A stretch of 44,071 nt of DNA, taken from contig JAFQLU010000082.1 in the NCBI GenBank assembly GCA_017396465.1, positions 1 through 44,071 on the forward strand. Reading direction: 5' to 3'. Each line of letters begins with the position of its first letter. Positions within the stretch are counted from its first letter, which is position 1. Of the stretch, positions 32,891 to 40,645 are shown piece by piece. The position numbers and the translations under genes are program-made. The notes under the pieces were generated by a model. That model was not told the origin of the DNA. It saw only the letters and a program-made list of their open reading frames with translations, and did no database searches. The DNA comes from Clostridia bacterium (lineage in GTDB: Bacteria; Bacillota; Clostridia; UBA1381; UBA9506).

Positions 32891-34693
32891 TTATTGGAAC
32901 TGGGAGTTATAAAGCGTGCTGTAAAAACCGCCCTTTTGTATCAGCTCATCATGGGTTCCCGATTCAGTAATTCTGCCGTTTTGCAGGACTAAAATCCGGT
33001 CGGCATTTTTGATGGTGGAAAGTCTGTGAGCAATCACAAAGCAGGTTCGCCCCTTCATCAGCTCTGCCATGGCTTCCTGAATTTTGATTTCCGTTCTGGA
33101 ATCCACGTTGGAGGTGGCTTCGTCCAAAATCAGCATCCGGGAGTTGGCAATCATGGCACGTGCGATGGTAATAAGCTGGCGCTGACCTTTGGAAATGTTG
33201 ATGCCGTCATCGGTGAGAACAGTATTGTATCCATCGGGCAGGCTTTCGATGAAGGTATCGATTCTGGCGGCCTTTGCGGCGGCTTTCACTTCCTCTAAAG
33301 TGGCGTTTTCTCTGCCGTATGCAATGTTTTCAAATATGTTTCCGTGAAACAACCAGGTGTCCTGCAGAACCATGGTATAGGCGCGGCGCAGGGATTTCCG
33401 TGTGATATCTCTTGCGTCGGTGTCATCGGTGAAAATAGCACCGCCACACACATCATAAAACCGCATCAGCAGGCTGATGATGGTTGTTTTTCCTGCACCG
33501 GTGGGGCCAACAACCGCAATGGTTTTGCCCGGCTCGGCAAGAAAAGAAACATCCTGCAGGATGGTTTTGTCAGTTGTGTAGCCAAAGGTGACATCCTGAA
33601 AATCCACCTTACCGGTCGCGTCTGTTAAAACTACGGCGTTTTCCGCGTCCTCCGGCTCCGGTGCTTCGTCAATGATGCGGAACACACGGTCTGCGGCGGA
33701 AAGAGCAGACTGCAGTTCGTTTAAAATGTTGGCAAACTCGTTGATGGGGCCTGCAAACTTACGGGAATACTGCACAAACTGCGCAACACCGCCCAAGGTG
33801 ATAAAGAAAAGAGAACCCACCTTGGCAACACCGCTTTGTGACAGCATATAAAGAATACCGCCCAGAATCATCACCAAAGATATGGAGAGGTTGTTGATAA
33901 AATTCATGGAGGGCCCCATCAGACAACCGTGATAATCGGCTTCGTAGTAGGCATCCATAGAATCCGTATTGCGGAAATTGAACCGATTCCCGATTTCATC
34001 CTCTCTGGCATATGCCTGAATTGTTCGGCAACCGGAGAGCATTTCCTCGGCGTAACCGTTCAGCTCGCCCAGCTTTTTGGAGCGGCGCTGGAAAAGGGGT
34101 CTTACGCGCTTGGCACGATATCTGGTAAAGAGAATCGCGATAGGAACCGTAACCGCAAATACGGCAATCAAAGGCTTTGAGATGTTCCACATAAAGATAA
34201 GAGAGCCGATTACGGTGTAAAGACTGGTCATGATCTGCACGAAATCGTGAGAAAGGGAGCTGTTGATGGTGTCAATATCGTAAGAAATATGGCTGATGAT
34301 ATCGCCGGTGGGGTGGGTGTCGAAAAATCCTACGGGCAGCACAGTCAGCTTTTCAAAAAGCTGACGGCGCATGGTGTAGACTATTTTTTGGCTGAGCCTT
34401 AGCATCAGAACCGCCAAAAGATAGGAAAGTATGGCGGAAAGCACATAGCAAACCAGCATTTTGATAACGTTGCTCCAAACGGTGGCGTAATCCACGCCGC
34501 CGGGATTGGCGATGGCATCGATGGCGATGCCGGAGTATTTGGGTCCTAAGAGGGCAAACTGGTTGGAAAGAAGCGTCATCAGGATTGCCGGAATGAACAG
34601 ATACCATTCGTGCAGAATGTATCGGAGCAAGCGAAGGAGCGTGCCTTTGGATGCTTTTTTGTTTGGTTCCGGATTTGTGTTTTTCTTATTCAA
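32891..34693 (-). CDS. ABC exporter subunit B (permease-ATPase half transporter)
   Basis: About 600 aa: six membrane helices (about 20-310), then an ATPase domain. Walker A VVGPTGAGKTT (about 395), a degenerate signature ISKGQRQ (about 498), Walker B MLILDEATSNVD with the catalytic glutamate (about 519), and H-loop VIAHRLS. I place the start at TTG 34693, 8 nt after GGAGG; the gene then overlaps the end of the partner gene by 8 bp. Longer frames up to 34750 have no ribosome binding site. With the 573-aa partner it should form a heterodimeric exporter of drugs, lipids or peptides, by analogy to BmrCD-type pairs. Confidence 0.9.
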   Translation of the reverse strand: MNKKNTNPEPNKKASKGTLLRLLRYILHEWYLFIPAILMTLLSNQFALLGPKYSGIAIDAIANPGGVDYATVWSNVIKMLVCYVLSAILSYLLAVLMLRLSQKIVYTMRRQLFEKLTVLPVGFFDTHPTGDIISHISYDIDTINSSLSHDFVQIMTSLYTVIGSLIFMWNISKPLIAVFAVTVPIAILFTRYRAKRVRPLFQRRSKKLGELNGYAEEMLSGCRTIQAYAREDEIGNRFNFRNTDSMDAYYEADYHGCLMGPSMNFINNLSISLVMILGGILYMLSQSGVAKVGSLFFITLGGVAQFVQYSRKFAGPINEFANILNELQSALSAADRVFRIIDEAPEPEDAENAVVLTDATGKVDFQDVTFGYTTDKTILQDVSFLAEPGKTIAVVGPTGAGKTTIISLLMRFYDVCGGAIFTDDTDARDITRKSLRRAYTMVLQDTWLFHGNIFENIAYGRENATLEEVKAAAKAARIDTFIESLPDGYNTVLTDDGINISKGQRQLITIARAMIANSRMLILDEATSNVDSRTEIKIQEAMAELMKGRTCFVIAHRLSTIKNADRILVLQNGRITESGTHDELIQKGGFYSTLYNSQFQ

Positions 34694-36407
34694 CAAAAGC
34701 ACCTCCCATCTGGGAATCACTGATTTCACGGTATTCCGTGCAGGATGCAATCAGCTCGTCATGGGTGCCGATGCCGATAATGTGCCCTTCGTCCAGCACC
34801 AGAATCAGCCCACAGTCTTTTACGGAGCTGACGCGCTGTGCCACGGTGATCACCGTTGTGTTTGTTTTGTGCTCGCGAAGTGCTTTCCGAAGCGCCGCAT
34901 CGGTTTTATAATCCAGAGCCGAGGAACTGTCGTCCAGAATCAGGATTTCGGGACTGGCGGCAAGGGCACGGGAAATCAGAATGCGCTGCTTCTGACCGCC
35001 GGAAATATTGGTTCCGTGAGGGGAAAGCACGTGGTCGTAACCATCGGAAAAGGCTTCAATAAAATCCTCTGCCTGTGCAATTTTTGCAGCCTCTTTTACG
35101 GCTTCTTTCGATATATCCCGCCCAAAGCGGATGTTTTCTTCAATGGTATCAGCATAGAGAAAATCGTGCTGCAGCGCAGAGCCGAACATGGCATAAAGCT
35201 TGTCTTTTGGTATGGTGCGGATATTTTCGCCGTTTATGTAGATGCCGCCTTTGTCTGTATCGTAAAAACGGAGCAAAAGCTTCACCAAAGTGGATTTTCC
35301 CGATCCGGTTGCGCCGATGATGCCTAAATGTCCACCTCGGGGCAGGGCAAAACGGATGTTTTCTAAATTGTTTCGCTTTCCGTTATAGGAAAAAGTCACA
35401 TCGTCAAACAGAATATGCACTTTCGTTTCTTTGTCGGGGAAGTTATCCTTGCTGTCAACGGTGATATCCGGCTCTGTATTTAACACTTCGGCAATTCTCG
35501 TTGCAGAGGCGGCACATTTGGTATACATGGTGAACATACGGGTCACCGCCATCATTGCCATGGAAATCTGCGTGAAATACTGCATAAAGGCAATTACGGT
35601 TTCCGGCTGGGACAGACCGGCGGTTACGCGACCTGCGCTGATGGCGATAACAGCAACACTACCGATATTCATAAATAGAGTCATAATAGGATGCACGCTT
35701 CCCATAATCACGCCGGCGCGGGTTTCTTCTTTTACTAAATCGCGGTTCACACCGTCATAGCGATTGTGCTCATAGTCTGTTTTGGAAAGGGCTTTGATAA
35801 CGCGGATGCCCTGGGCGTTTTCACGCACAACGCGAATCATTCCGTCAACAGAGCGCTGAACCTTTGTGTATAGCGGAACGCCGTTTTTGGAAATGGTGTA
35901 AATCGTAAAGAACATCAAAGGAAGCACCGCAACCATCACCATAGAAAGATATGCATCCATACACATCGTGATTCCGATGCCGCCAATGAGCATAATCGGT
36001 GCGCGGATACCCATTCTCTGCATCATGTTGATAAAGCCGTGCACATGGTAGGTGTCGGTGGTGATGCGCGATTCCAAAGACGGAATGGTGAACCGGTCGG
36101 TTTGCGCGGCGGAAAGGTATAGTGTTTTCCGAAATAAATCCCGACGCATATGCTCGGCAAAATTGCGGGCAACCTTTGCCGCCATGCGGTTTGCCGTAAC
36201 ATTCAGCGCGCAGGCGAGAAAAGAGCACACAATCATCAGACATCCCCATAAAACGATATCGGTGATGGATTTTGAGATTACATTTTTTAAAATGTGGCTT
36301 AAAATATAAGGTAGCATCAGCTCGGATAAGGTCCCCAGAGTTTTCAGGGAAAAAATAAGCAACATCCGCCTATAGTAACCGTCCAGATATTTCAGAACCG
36401 TTTTCAA
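34686..36407 (-). CDS. ABC exporter subunit A (permease-ATPase half transporter, degenerate ATPase site)
   Basis: A 573-aa half transporter: six helices (about 15-300), then an ATPase domain with Walker A IGATGSGKST (about 365) and an intact signature NISGGQKQ. Walker B ILILDDSSSALD has D instead of the catalytic E, and the H-loop is VAQRVS, with Q instead of H. Together with the ISKGQ signature in the partner, this leaves one canonical and one degenerate ATP site. The start is TTG 36407, which overlaps the stop of the MarR gene in TTGA, with GGAGG 8 nt upstream inside the MarR gene. Translation of all three genes is probably coupled. Confidence 0.9.
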   Translation of the reverse strand: MKTVLKYLDGYYRRMLLIFSLKTLGTLSELMLPYILSHILKNVISKSITDIVLWGCLMIVCSFLACALNVTANRMAAKVARNFAEHMRRDLFRKTLYLSAAQTDRFTIPSLESRITTDTYHVHGFINMMQRMGIRAPIMLIGGIGITMCMDAYLSMVMVAVLPLMFFTIYTISKNGVPLYTKVQRSVDGMIRVVRENAQGIRVIKALSKTDYEHNRYDGVNRDLVKEETRAGVIMGSVHPIMTLFMNIGSVAVIAISAGRVTAGLSQPETVIAFMQYFTQISMAMMAVTRMFTMYTKCAASATRIAEVLNTEPDITVDSKDNFPDKETKVHILFDDVTFSYNGKRNNLENIRFALPRGGHLGIIGATGSGKSTLVKLLLRFYDTDKGGIYINGENIRTIPKDKLYAMFGSALQHDFLYADTIEENIRFGRDISKEAVKEAAKIAQAEDFIEAFSDGYDHVLSPHGTNISGGQKQRILISRALAASPEILILDDSSSALDYKTDAALRKALREHKTNTTVITVAQRVSSVKDCGLILVLDEGHIIGIGTHDELIASCTEYREISDSQMGGAFVE

Positions 36408-36841
36408 TCAGAGCCACCTCCTGCGTACACAATTTCCATAGACTTGTCAAACATCTTGTCCAGCATATTGTGAAACAGAAGCAGCTCTTCTTCCGTAAAA
36501 CTTTCTGCAAGGAGCGCATTCCACCTTTTTGTGATTGCCACAACGTCAGGATGGATATCCTGCATCTTCTGTGTGGGAAAAACAAGAAGCTCGCGCCTGT
36601 CCTCTTCGCCGGGGGTTCGGGTGATATATCCGTCCTTTTCCAAAACTGCCAGATGCCTTGCAACACTACTTTTGCTGATGCACAAAGTGTGTGCGAGGGC
36701 ATCCTGCGTCATACCCGGGTTTCTGCAGATGGCGAGAACATAGCTATGGTAAAGCCCCGGAAGCTGCTCGGAAGATTCCCGGGAGCGATACAGAGCTTCG
36801 CACCTGCTGATTACATTCATTTTTCTCATAATGGTTGCCAT
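36404..36841 (-). CDS. MarR-family transcriptional regulator
   Basis: A 145-aa winged-helix regulator. Helix-turn-helix 'GMTQDALAHTLCISKSSVARHLAVLEKDGYITR' (about 50-82), then the wing TPGEEDRRELLVFPT, with dimerisation helices at both ends. The start is ATG 36841, 7 nt after AGGAGG; the longer frame to 36919 crosses the promoter. It heads the ABC exporter operon, the usual layout for a MarR repressor that senses the exported compound. A perfect palindrome at 36876-36889, just downstream of the -10 box, is the likely operator, which implies autoregulation. Confidence 0.92.
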   Translation of the reverse strand: MATIMRKMNVISRCEALYRSRESSEQLPGLYHSYVLAICRNPGMTQDALAHTLCISKSSVARHLAVLEKDGYITRTPGEEDRRELLVFPTQKMQDIHPDVVAITKRWNALLAESFTEEELLLFHNMLDKMFDKSMEIVYAGGGSD

Positions 36842-36860
36842 AGGAAAGCCTCCTAAAATA

Positions 36861-36889
36861 GTTTCAAGTAAAACCGTTTCATATGAAAC
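36861..36889 (-). promoter_or_regulatory. Candidate MarR operator
   Basis: A perfect 14-bp palindrome, GTTTCATATGAAAC (36876-36889), lies between the -10 box and the start codon. A second, imperfect GTTTC...AAAC site lies at 36861-36874. Binding there would block the promoter at 36891-36919. Confidence 0.7.
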
Positions 36890-36890
36890 C

Positions 36891-36919
36891 ATTTTATCAT
36901 AAGGCACCATGAAAGTCAA
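36891..36919 (-). promoter_or_regulatory. Promoter of the marR-ABC exporter operon
   Basis: On the minus strand, TTGACT (36919-36914), a 17-bp spacer and TAAAAT (36896-36891). Confidence 0.8.
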
Positions 36920-36931
36920 GCACAGACGAAA

Positions 36932-36967
36932 AAAGAGCCGCAGGCTATGGGTAAGCCTGCGGCCCTT
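36932..36967. terminator. Intrinsic terminator of spoVG
   Basis: A 9-bp GC-rich stem (36937-36945 with 36955-36963), extended by A and T runs on both sides. The minus-strand side reads CTCTTTTTTCG, fitting spoVG, whose stop is at 36975. Confidence 0.9.
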
Positions 36968-36974
36968 TTTTTCG

Positions 36975-37253
36975 TTACGACAGAGGCTGTGCCTCGTCTA
37001 ACAGCGCCGTCTGATATTTTTCCAGAATGGAATTTTCTAAAGAATCCCGCATATCCGAGTTGATGGGGTGGGCGATATCCTTGTATTCTCCTTCCGGCGT
37101 TTTGCGGCTGGGCATTGCCACAAAGAGCTTATCGTTTCCCTCTATCACCTTGATGTCGTGCACCACCAAAGAATTGTCAAAGGTGACGGAAACGATGGCT
37201 TTCATTTTTGAATCTAAATTGATTTTGCGGATTCTGATATCTGTAATATCCAT
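36975..37253 (-). CDS. spoVG: SpoVG family regulatory protein
   Basis: A 92-aa SpoVG protein (usual length 85-100). It opens [11 protein letters not shown] and has the conserved '[35 protein letters not shown]' core and '[21 protein letters not shown]' end. SpoVG is a small nucleic-acid-binding regulator involved in sporulation septation, cell-envelope and virulence gene control in Firmicutes. AAGGAG lies 9 nt upstream of the ATG. It is divergent from murC, a neighbouring cell-wall gene. I did not find a convincing sigma-A -35/-10 pair on this strand; a sigma-H type promoter, as in Bacillus, is possible. Confidence 0.95.
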   Translation of the reverse strand: MDITDIRIRKINLDSKMKAIVSVTFDNSLVVHDIKVIEGNDKLFVAMPSRKTPEGEYKDIAHPINSDMRDSLENSILEKYQTALLDEAQPLS

Positions 37254-37421
37254 GTGTCAAACTCCTTTTGCTTTATGTTGCTACTATTTTTGGCAGGCTT
37301 TACCGAATTTATACATTACAATTTGATGAAATTTTTTTGAAAAGTCTTTTATTTTACAGGGAGATGGTATATAATATACTGGATTGAAGTATGTTTTTCG
37401 TAACCTGACAGGAAAGGCAGT

Positions 37422-38816
37422 ATGATTATGACAGATTTTGACTTAAAACAAATAGATAAATCAAAGCAAGTATTTTTCGTAGGCATCGGCGGTATCAGTA
37501 TGAGCGCTTTGGCGCATATCTTAAAAAACGATGGATACAGCGTTGCCGGCTCGGATTTTAAAGAGAGCGAAACCGTGCAGGCACTTCGGGAAATGGGAAT
37601 TCCCGTTTCTATCGGTCACGCAGGCGAAAATGTGAAGGATGCAGGCATTGTGGTTTACACCGCGGCGGTGAAAGCGGATAACCCGGAGCTGGTTGCGGCA
37701 AAAGAGAAGGGCATTTTAGCCATTGAACGCGCAACCCTTTTAGGCGCTATGATGAAAAACTATAAATTCCCCGTAGCTGTCAGCGGAACCCACGGGAAAA
37801 CCACCGCAACTTCCATGCTGGCACATGTTCTGTGCAGTGCGGAAATGGATCCGACGATTCTGGTTGGTGGCGTTCTGCCCTTAATCGGCGGCAACATGCG
37901 TGACGGAGGCAAGGATTATTTCGTAACCGAGGCTTGTGAATATTGTGCAAGCTTTTTGAAATTCTTCCCGCTTTACAGCATCATCCTGAATGTGGAAGAG
38001 GACCACCTGGACTTTTTTAAGGATTTAGAGGATATTATAAACTGCTTCCGTACCTTTGTGGCAAAAACGCCGGAAAACGGCGCAGTTATCGCAAATTTTG
38101 ACGATGAAAATGTCCGCAAAACTGTTGAAAACTCAGATAAACGCATCATTTCCTTTGGTACCGAATGGGAAAATGCGGATTATACCGCGAAATCCATTAT
38201 GTTTGGCAACGAAGGCTTTGCAGAATTTGATGTATATCGCAGAGGGGAGCAGTATCTGCACATTCAGCTGAACGTTCCCGGTATGCATAATGTGAAAAAT
38301 GCGTTGGCGGTGATTGCTGCTGCCGATTTGTTGGGAACAGACGGAGAAGCAATTCAAAGAGGCTTCTTATCCTTTAAAGGCACCAACCGTCGTTTTGAGA
38401 AAAAAGGGGAGATAAATGGCGCAATTGTTGTTGACGATTATGCCCATCATCCCACAGAAATCAAAGCAACACTGAAAGCGGCAAAGACTATGGTGGGAAG
38501 CGGAAAGGTTCGCTGCGTGTTCCAGCCACATACTTATACCCGTTCTCTGGCTTTAAAAGATGAGTTTGCAGTAGCTTTTTCCGATTGTGACGATTTGGTA
38601 CTGACAGACATCTATGCGGCAAGAGAAAAGGACACAGGCCTTGTTTCCTCCAAGAATTTAGTGGATGTTATCAACGAAAACAGCCACAATGCCGTATATA
38701 TCAAAGAATTTGACGATGTGGCAGAATACTTAAAAAAACGGGCACAACCCGGTGATATTATCATCACCATGGGTGCAGGCGATGTGTATAAAATCGGTGA
38801 AAATATGCTGAAATGA
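37422..38816 (+). CDS. murC: UDP-N-acetylmuramate--L-alanine ligase
   Basis: A 464-aa Mur ligase that joins L-alanine to UDP-N-acetylmuramic acid in peptidoglycan synthesis. N-terminal UDP-binding domain FFVGIGGISMSALAHIL, ATP-binding P-loop GTHGKTT with K126, 'NVEEDHLDFF' in the central domain, and the C-terminal 'VVDDYAHHPTEIKATLKAA' that is diagnostic for MurC. Length and domain order are normal. Two in-frame ATGs (37422 and 37428) follow AGGAAAGG; the first gives spacing of about 5 nt and the second about 11, so either is possible. A TATAAT at 37370-37375 probably belongs to its promoter, but the -35 is weak. Confidence 0.97.
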   Translation: MIMTDFDLKQIDKSKQVFFVGIGGISMSALAHILKNDGYSVAGSDFKESETVQALREMGIPVSIGHAGENVKDAGIVVYTAAVKADNPELVAAKEKGILAIERATLLGAMMKNYKFPVAVSGTHGKTTATSMLAHVLCSAEMDPTILVGGVLPLIGGNMRDGGKDYFVTEACEYCASFLKFFPLYSIILNVEEDHLDFFKDLEDIINCFRTFVAKTPENGAVIANFDDENVRKTVENSDKRIISFGTEWENADYTAKSIMFGNEGFAEFDVYRRGEQYLHIQLNVPGMHNVKNALAVIAAADLLGTDGEAIQRGFLSFKGTNRRFEKKGEINGAIVVDDYAHHPTEIKATLKAAKTMVGSGKVRCVFQPHTYTRSLALKDEFAVAFSDCDDLVLTDIYAAREKDTGLVSSKNLVDVINENSHNAVYIKEFDDVAEYLKKRAQPGDIIITMGAGDVYKIGENMLK

Positions 38817-38817
38817 T

Positions 38818-38846
38818 AGAAGGAGAAGGGAAACATTCTCCTTTTC
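38818..38846 (+). terminator. Possible terminator after murC
   Basis: AGAAGGAGAA (38818-38827) pairs with TTCTCCTTTTCT (38836-38846, one bulge). There is little T run beyond the stem. Confidence 0.5.
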
Positions 38847-38858
38847 TGTTAAAAGCTA

Positions 38859-38886
38859 TTGCAATTTTTGTGACATATGCTACAAT
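38859..38886 (+). promoter_or_regulatory. Promoter of the HAD phosphatase gene
   Basis: TTGCAA at 38859-38864, 16 bp, TACAAT at 38881-38886. Confidence 0.6.
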
Positions 38887-38913
38887 GACAGTAGCAAAAA
38901 AAGGACGAACAAG

Positions 38914-39576
38914 ATGAACATACAAGGCGCAATTTTTGATATGGACGGCACGCTGGTGGACTCTTTAAGCGGCTGGATTGATATATGGAAAGGCATTTCC
39001 GATCGGTTTTTAGGAGGAAAACCCTTCTTGCCGGAGCCGGAGGTGGATAAAAAAATCCGCACCATGCTTCTGTCGGATGCCATTTTATATATTCATGAGG
39101 TATACGGCATCGGAAACAGCGGCGCAGAGCTTTTGGATTACACCAACGAAATCTTAAGAGATTTTTATAAAAACCGTGTTCCTTTAAAACCGGGCGTGAT
39201 GGCGTATCTGGAATATTTAAAGGAGAAAAACATTAAAATGTGCATCGCATCGGCAACGGAGCTTCCGCTGATTCAGCTTGCAGTGGAAAGCTTGGGCATC
39301 GGTGGATTTTTGTCGGATATTATATCCTGCGCCGATGTGGGAAAAGGAAAAGAAGAACCGGATGTGTTCTTTGCGGCGCAAAAAAGTCTGGGAACCCCGC
39401 AGGAGCAAACCTGGGTGTTTGAAGATTCTTACACAGCGTTGAAAACGGCGCACGATGCAGGCTTTCGCATCGTGGGCGTATATGATGCGCTGTCTTATCA
39501 TCAGGAAGAAATCGCCGGAATGGCAGATATTTACATCGCCAAAGGCGAAACTATGGAAAAGCTGATCGCAGGATAA
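38914..39576 (+). CDS. HAD-superfamily hydrolase (beta-phosphoglucomutase-like)
   Basis: A 220-aa HAD phosphatase. Motif I is IFDMDGTLVDS, with nucleophile D9 and general acid D11. A helical cap at about 15-85 makes it subfamily I. Motif II is IASAT (about 111), motif III lysine falls in 'DVGKGKEEPDVFF', and motif IV is VFEDSYTAL. It resembles phosphoglycolate phosphatase or beta-phosphoglucomutase relatives, which act on sugar phosphates and similar small molecules. AAGGACG precedes the ATG. A sugar isomerase-like gene follows 76 bp later without a terminator, so the two may be co-transcribed and act on related sugars. Confidence 0.92.
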   Translation: MNIQGAIFDMDGTLVDSLSGWIDIWKGISDRFLGGKPFLPEPEVDKKIRTMLLSDAILYIHEVYGIGNSGAELLDYTNEILRDFYKNRVPLKPGVMAYLEYLKEKNIKMCIASATELPLIQLAVESLGIGGFLSDIISCADVGKGKEEPDVFFAAQKSLGTPQEQTWVFEDSYTALKTAHDAGFRIVGVYDALSYHQEEIAGMADIYIAKGETMEKLIAG

Positions 39577-39652
39577 GAAAGAATCATAAAAATAATCTGA
39601 ATCAAACAAAATGCTGATTCCTATCGGCGAAATAACATAAGGAGAAGAAAAT

Positions 39653-40522
39653 ATGAAAACATCAACAGAAATTCATTCTGCCGCAAACCATGTGGGAGAG
39701 CAAAAAGCAGTAGAAATGCTGGCAAAAGCCGGCTTTGACGCGTGGGATTTTTCTATGTTCAATATGTGTAAATATGATTGGGGCAGACGCGGTGACAATC
39801 TTTTGGAAAACGACCATTCTTTAGCGGGGACCAACTATCTTGCGTTTGCAAGAGAACTGAAGCATATCGGCGAGGAAAACGGCATCCATTGTAACCAGTC
39901 TCATGCTCCGTTTCCGTCCTCATGCAAGCCGATTCGCGACCATTTAAAGCGTGCCATTGAATGCACCGCAGAGGCAGGCGGCAAGATTTGCGTCATTCAT
40001 CCCTGCAACGACGGAACACCGGAAGAAAACGGGGAAATGTATTTAGAGCTGCTTCCTTTTGCCAAAGAGTGCGGCGTGAAGATTGCAACGGAAAATATGT
40101 GGAACTGGGACAGAGAAAAAGACCAGGCGGCTTTTGCGGCATGCATGACGCCGGAAAGCTTTAACGCGCATTTAGATGTAGTAAACGATGACTTTTTTGT
40201 TGCGTGCCTGGATATTGGTCATGCAGAAATGCGCGGCACAAACACCAATGCGGTGGAAATGATTCATGCGCTGGGCAACCGCCTGCAGGCATTGCATATT
40301 CACGATATTGACGGACACCACGACAACCATCAGATTCCTTTTTCTATGAATGTGGACTTTGATAAAGTGGTAAAAGCCTTAAAGGATATCGGCTATAACG
40401 GCTATTTCACACTGGAATCCAGCAACTTCCTGGCCGGATATACGGCGTCTGATGATATATTTGACGGCGTGAAAAAGCTGGCAGACGCCGCAAGAAAGCT
40501 TGCAAACATGTTTGAAGCATGA
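39653..40522 (+). CDS. Sugar phosphate isomerase/epimerase-like TIM-barrel protein
   Basis: A 289-aa protein of the xylose isomerase-like/AP endonuclease-2 TIM-barrel group. 'VEMLAKAGFDAWDFSMFN' forms the first beta-alpha unit. 'CNQSHAPFP', 'CVIHPCND', 'KIATENMWNW', 'ACLDIGHAEM', 'ALHIHDIDGHHDNHQIPF' and 'GYFTLESSNF' supply the usual metal ligands (Glu, Asp, His, Glu). Members interconvert ketoses or inositol-type sugars. AAGGAG lies 10 nt before the ATG. It follows the HAD phosphatase gene, which supports a sugar-phosphate or free-sugar pathway. The exact substrate is open. Confidence 0.88.
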   Translation: MKTSTEIHSAANHVGEQKAVEMLAKAGFDAWDFSMFNMCKYDWGRRGDNLLENDHSLAGTNYLAFARELKHIGEENGIHCNQSHAPFPSSCKPIRDHLKRAIECTAEAGGKICVIHPCNDGTPEENGEMYLELLPFAKECGVKIATENMWNWDREKDQAAFAACMTPESFNAHLDVVNDDFFVACLDIGHAEMRGTNTNAVEMIHALGNRLQALHIHDIDGHHDNHQIPFSMNVDFDKVVKALKDIGYNGYFTLESSNFLAGYTASDDIFDGVKKLADAARKLANMFEA

Positions 40523-40540
40523 TAAGAATATAAAACGGAA

Positions 40541-40570
40541 AAGCTATCGGAAAGCCGATGGCTTTTTCTT
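40541..40570 (+). terminator. Intrinsic terminator
   Basis: A 10-bp stem (40541-40550 with 40555-40564, one G-U) followed by TTTCTTTT. Confidence 0.85.
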
Positions 40571-40579
40571 TTGCAGGAC

Positions 40580-40608
40580 TTGCTTTTCTTGTCGGATTGT
40601 GGTACAAT
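40580..40608 (+). promoter_or_regulatory. Extended -10 promoter of the CLC gene
   Basis: TTGCTT at 40580-40585, 17 bp, TACAAT at 40603-40608, preceded by TGTGG. It places the start of transcription near 40614 and so rules out the ATG at 40607 as a start codon. Confidence 0.7.
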
Positions 40609-40645
40609 GAGCGATGGAAAATTAGAAGAAGTGAGGCAAAATACA

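Noticed and set aside
34506-35327. A 273-aa plus-strand reading frame
   Set aside because: It is antisense to both ABC exporter genes, whose motifs are unambiguous.
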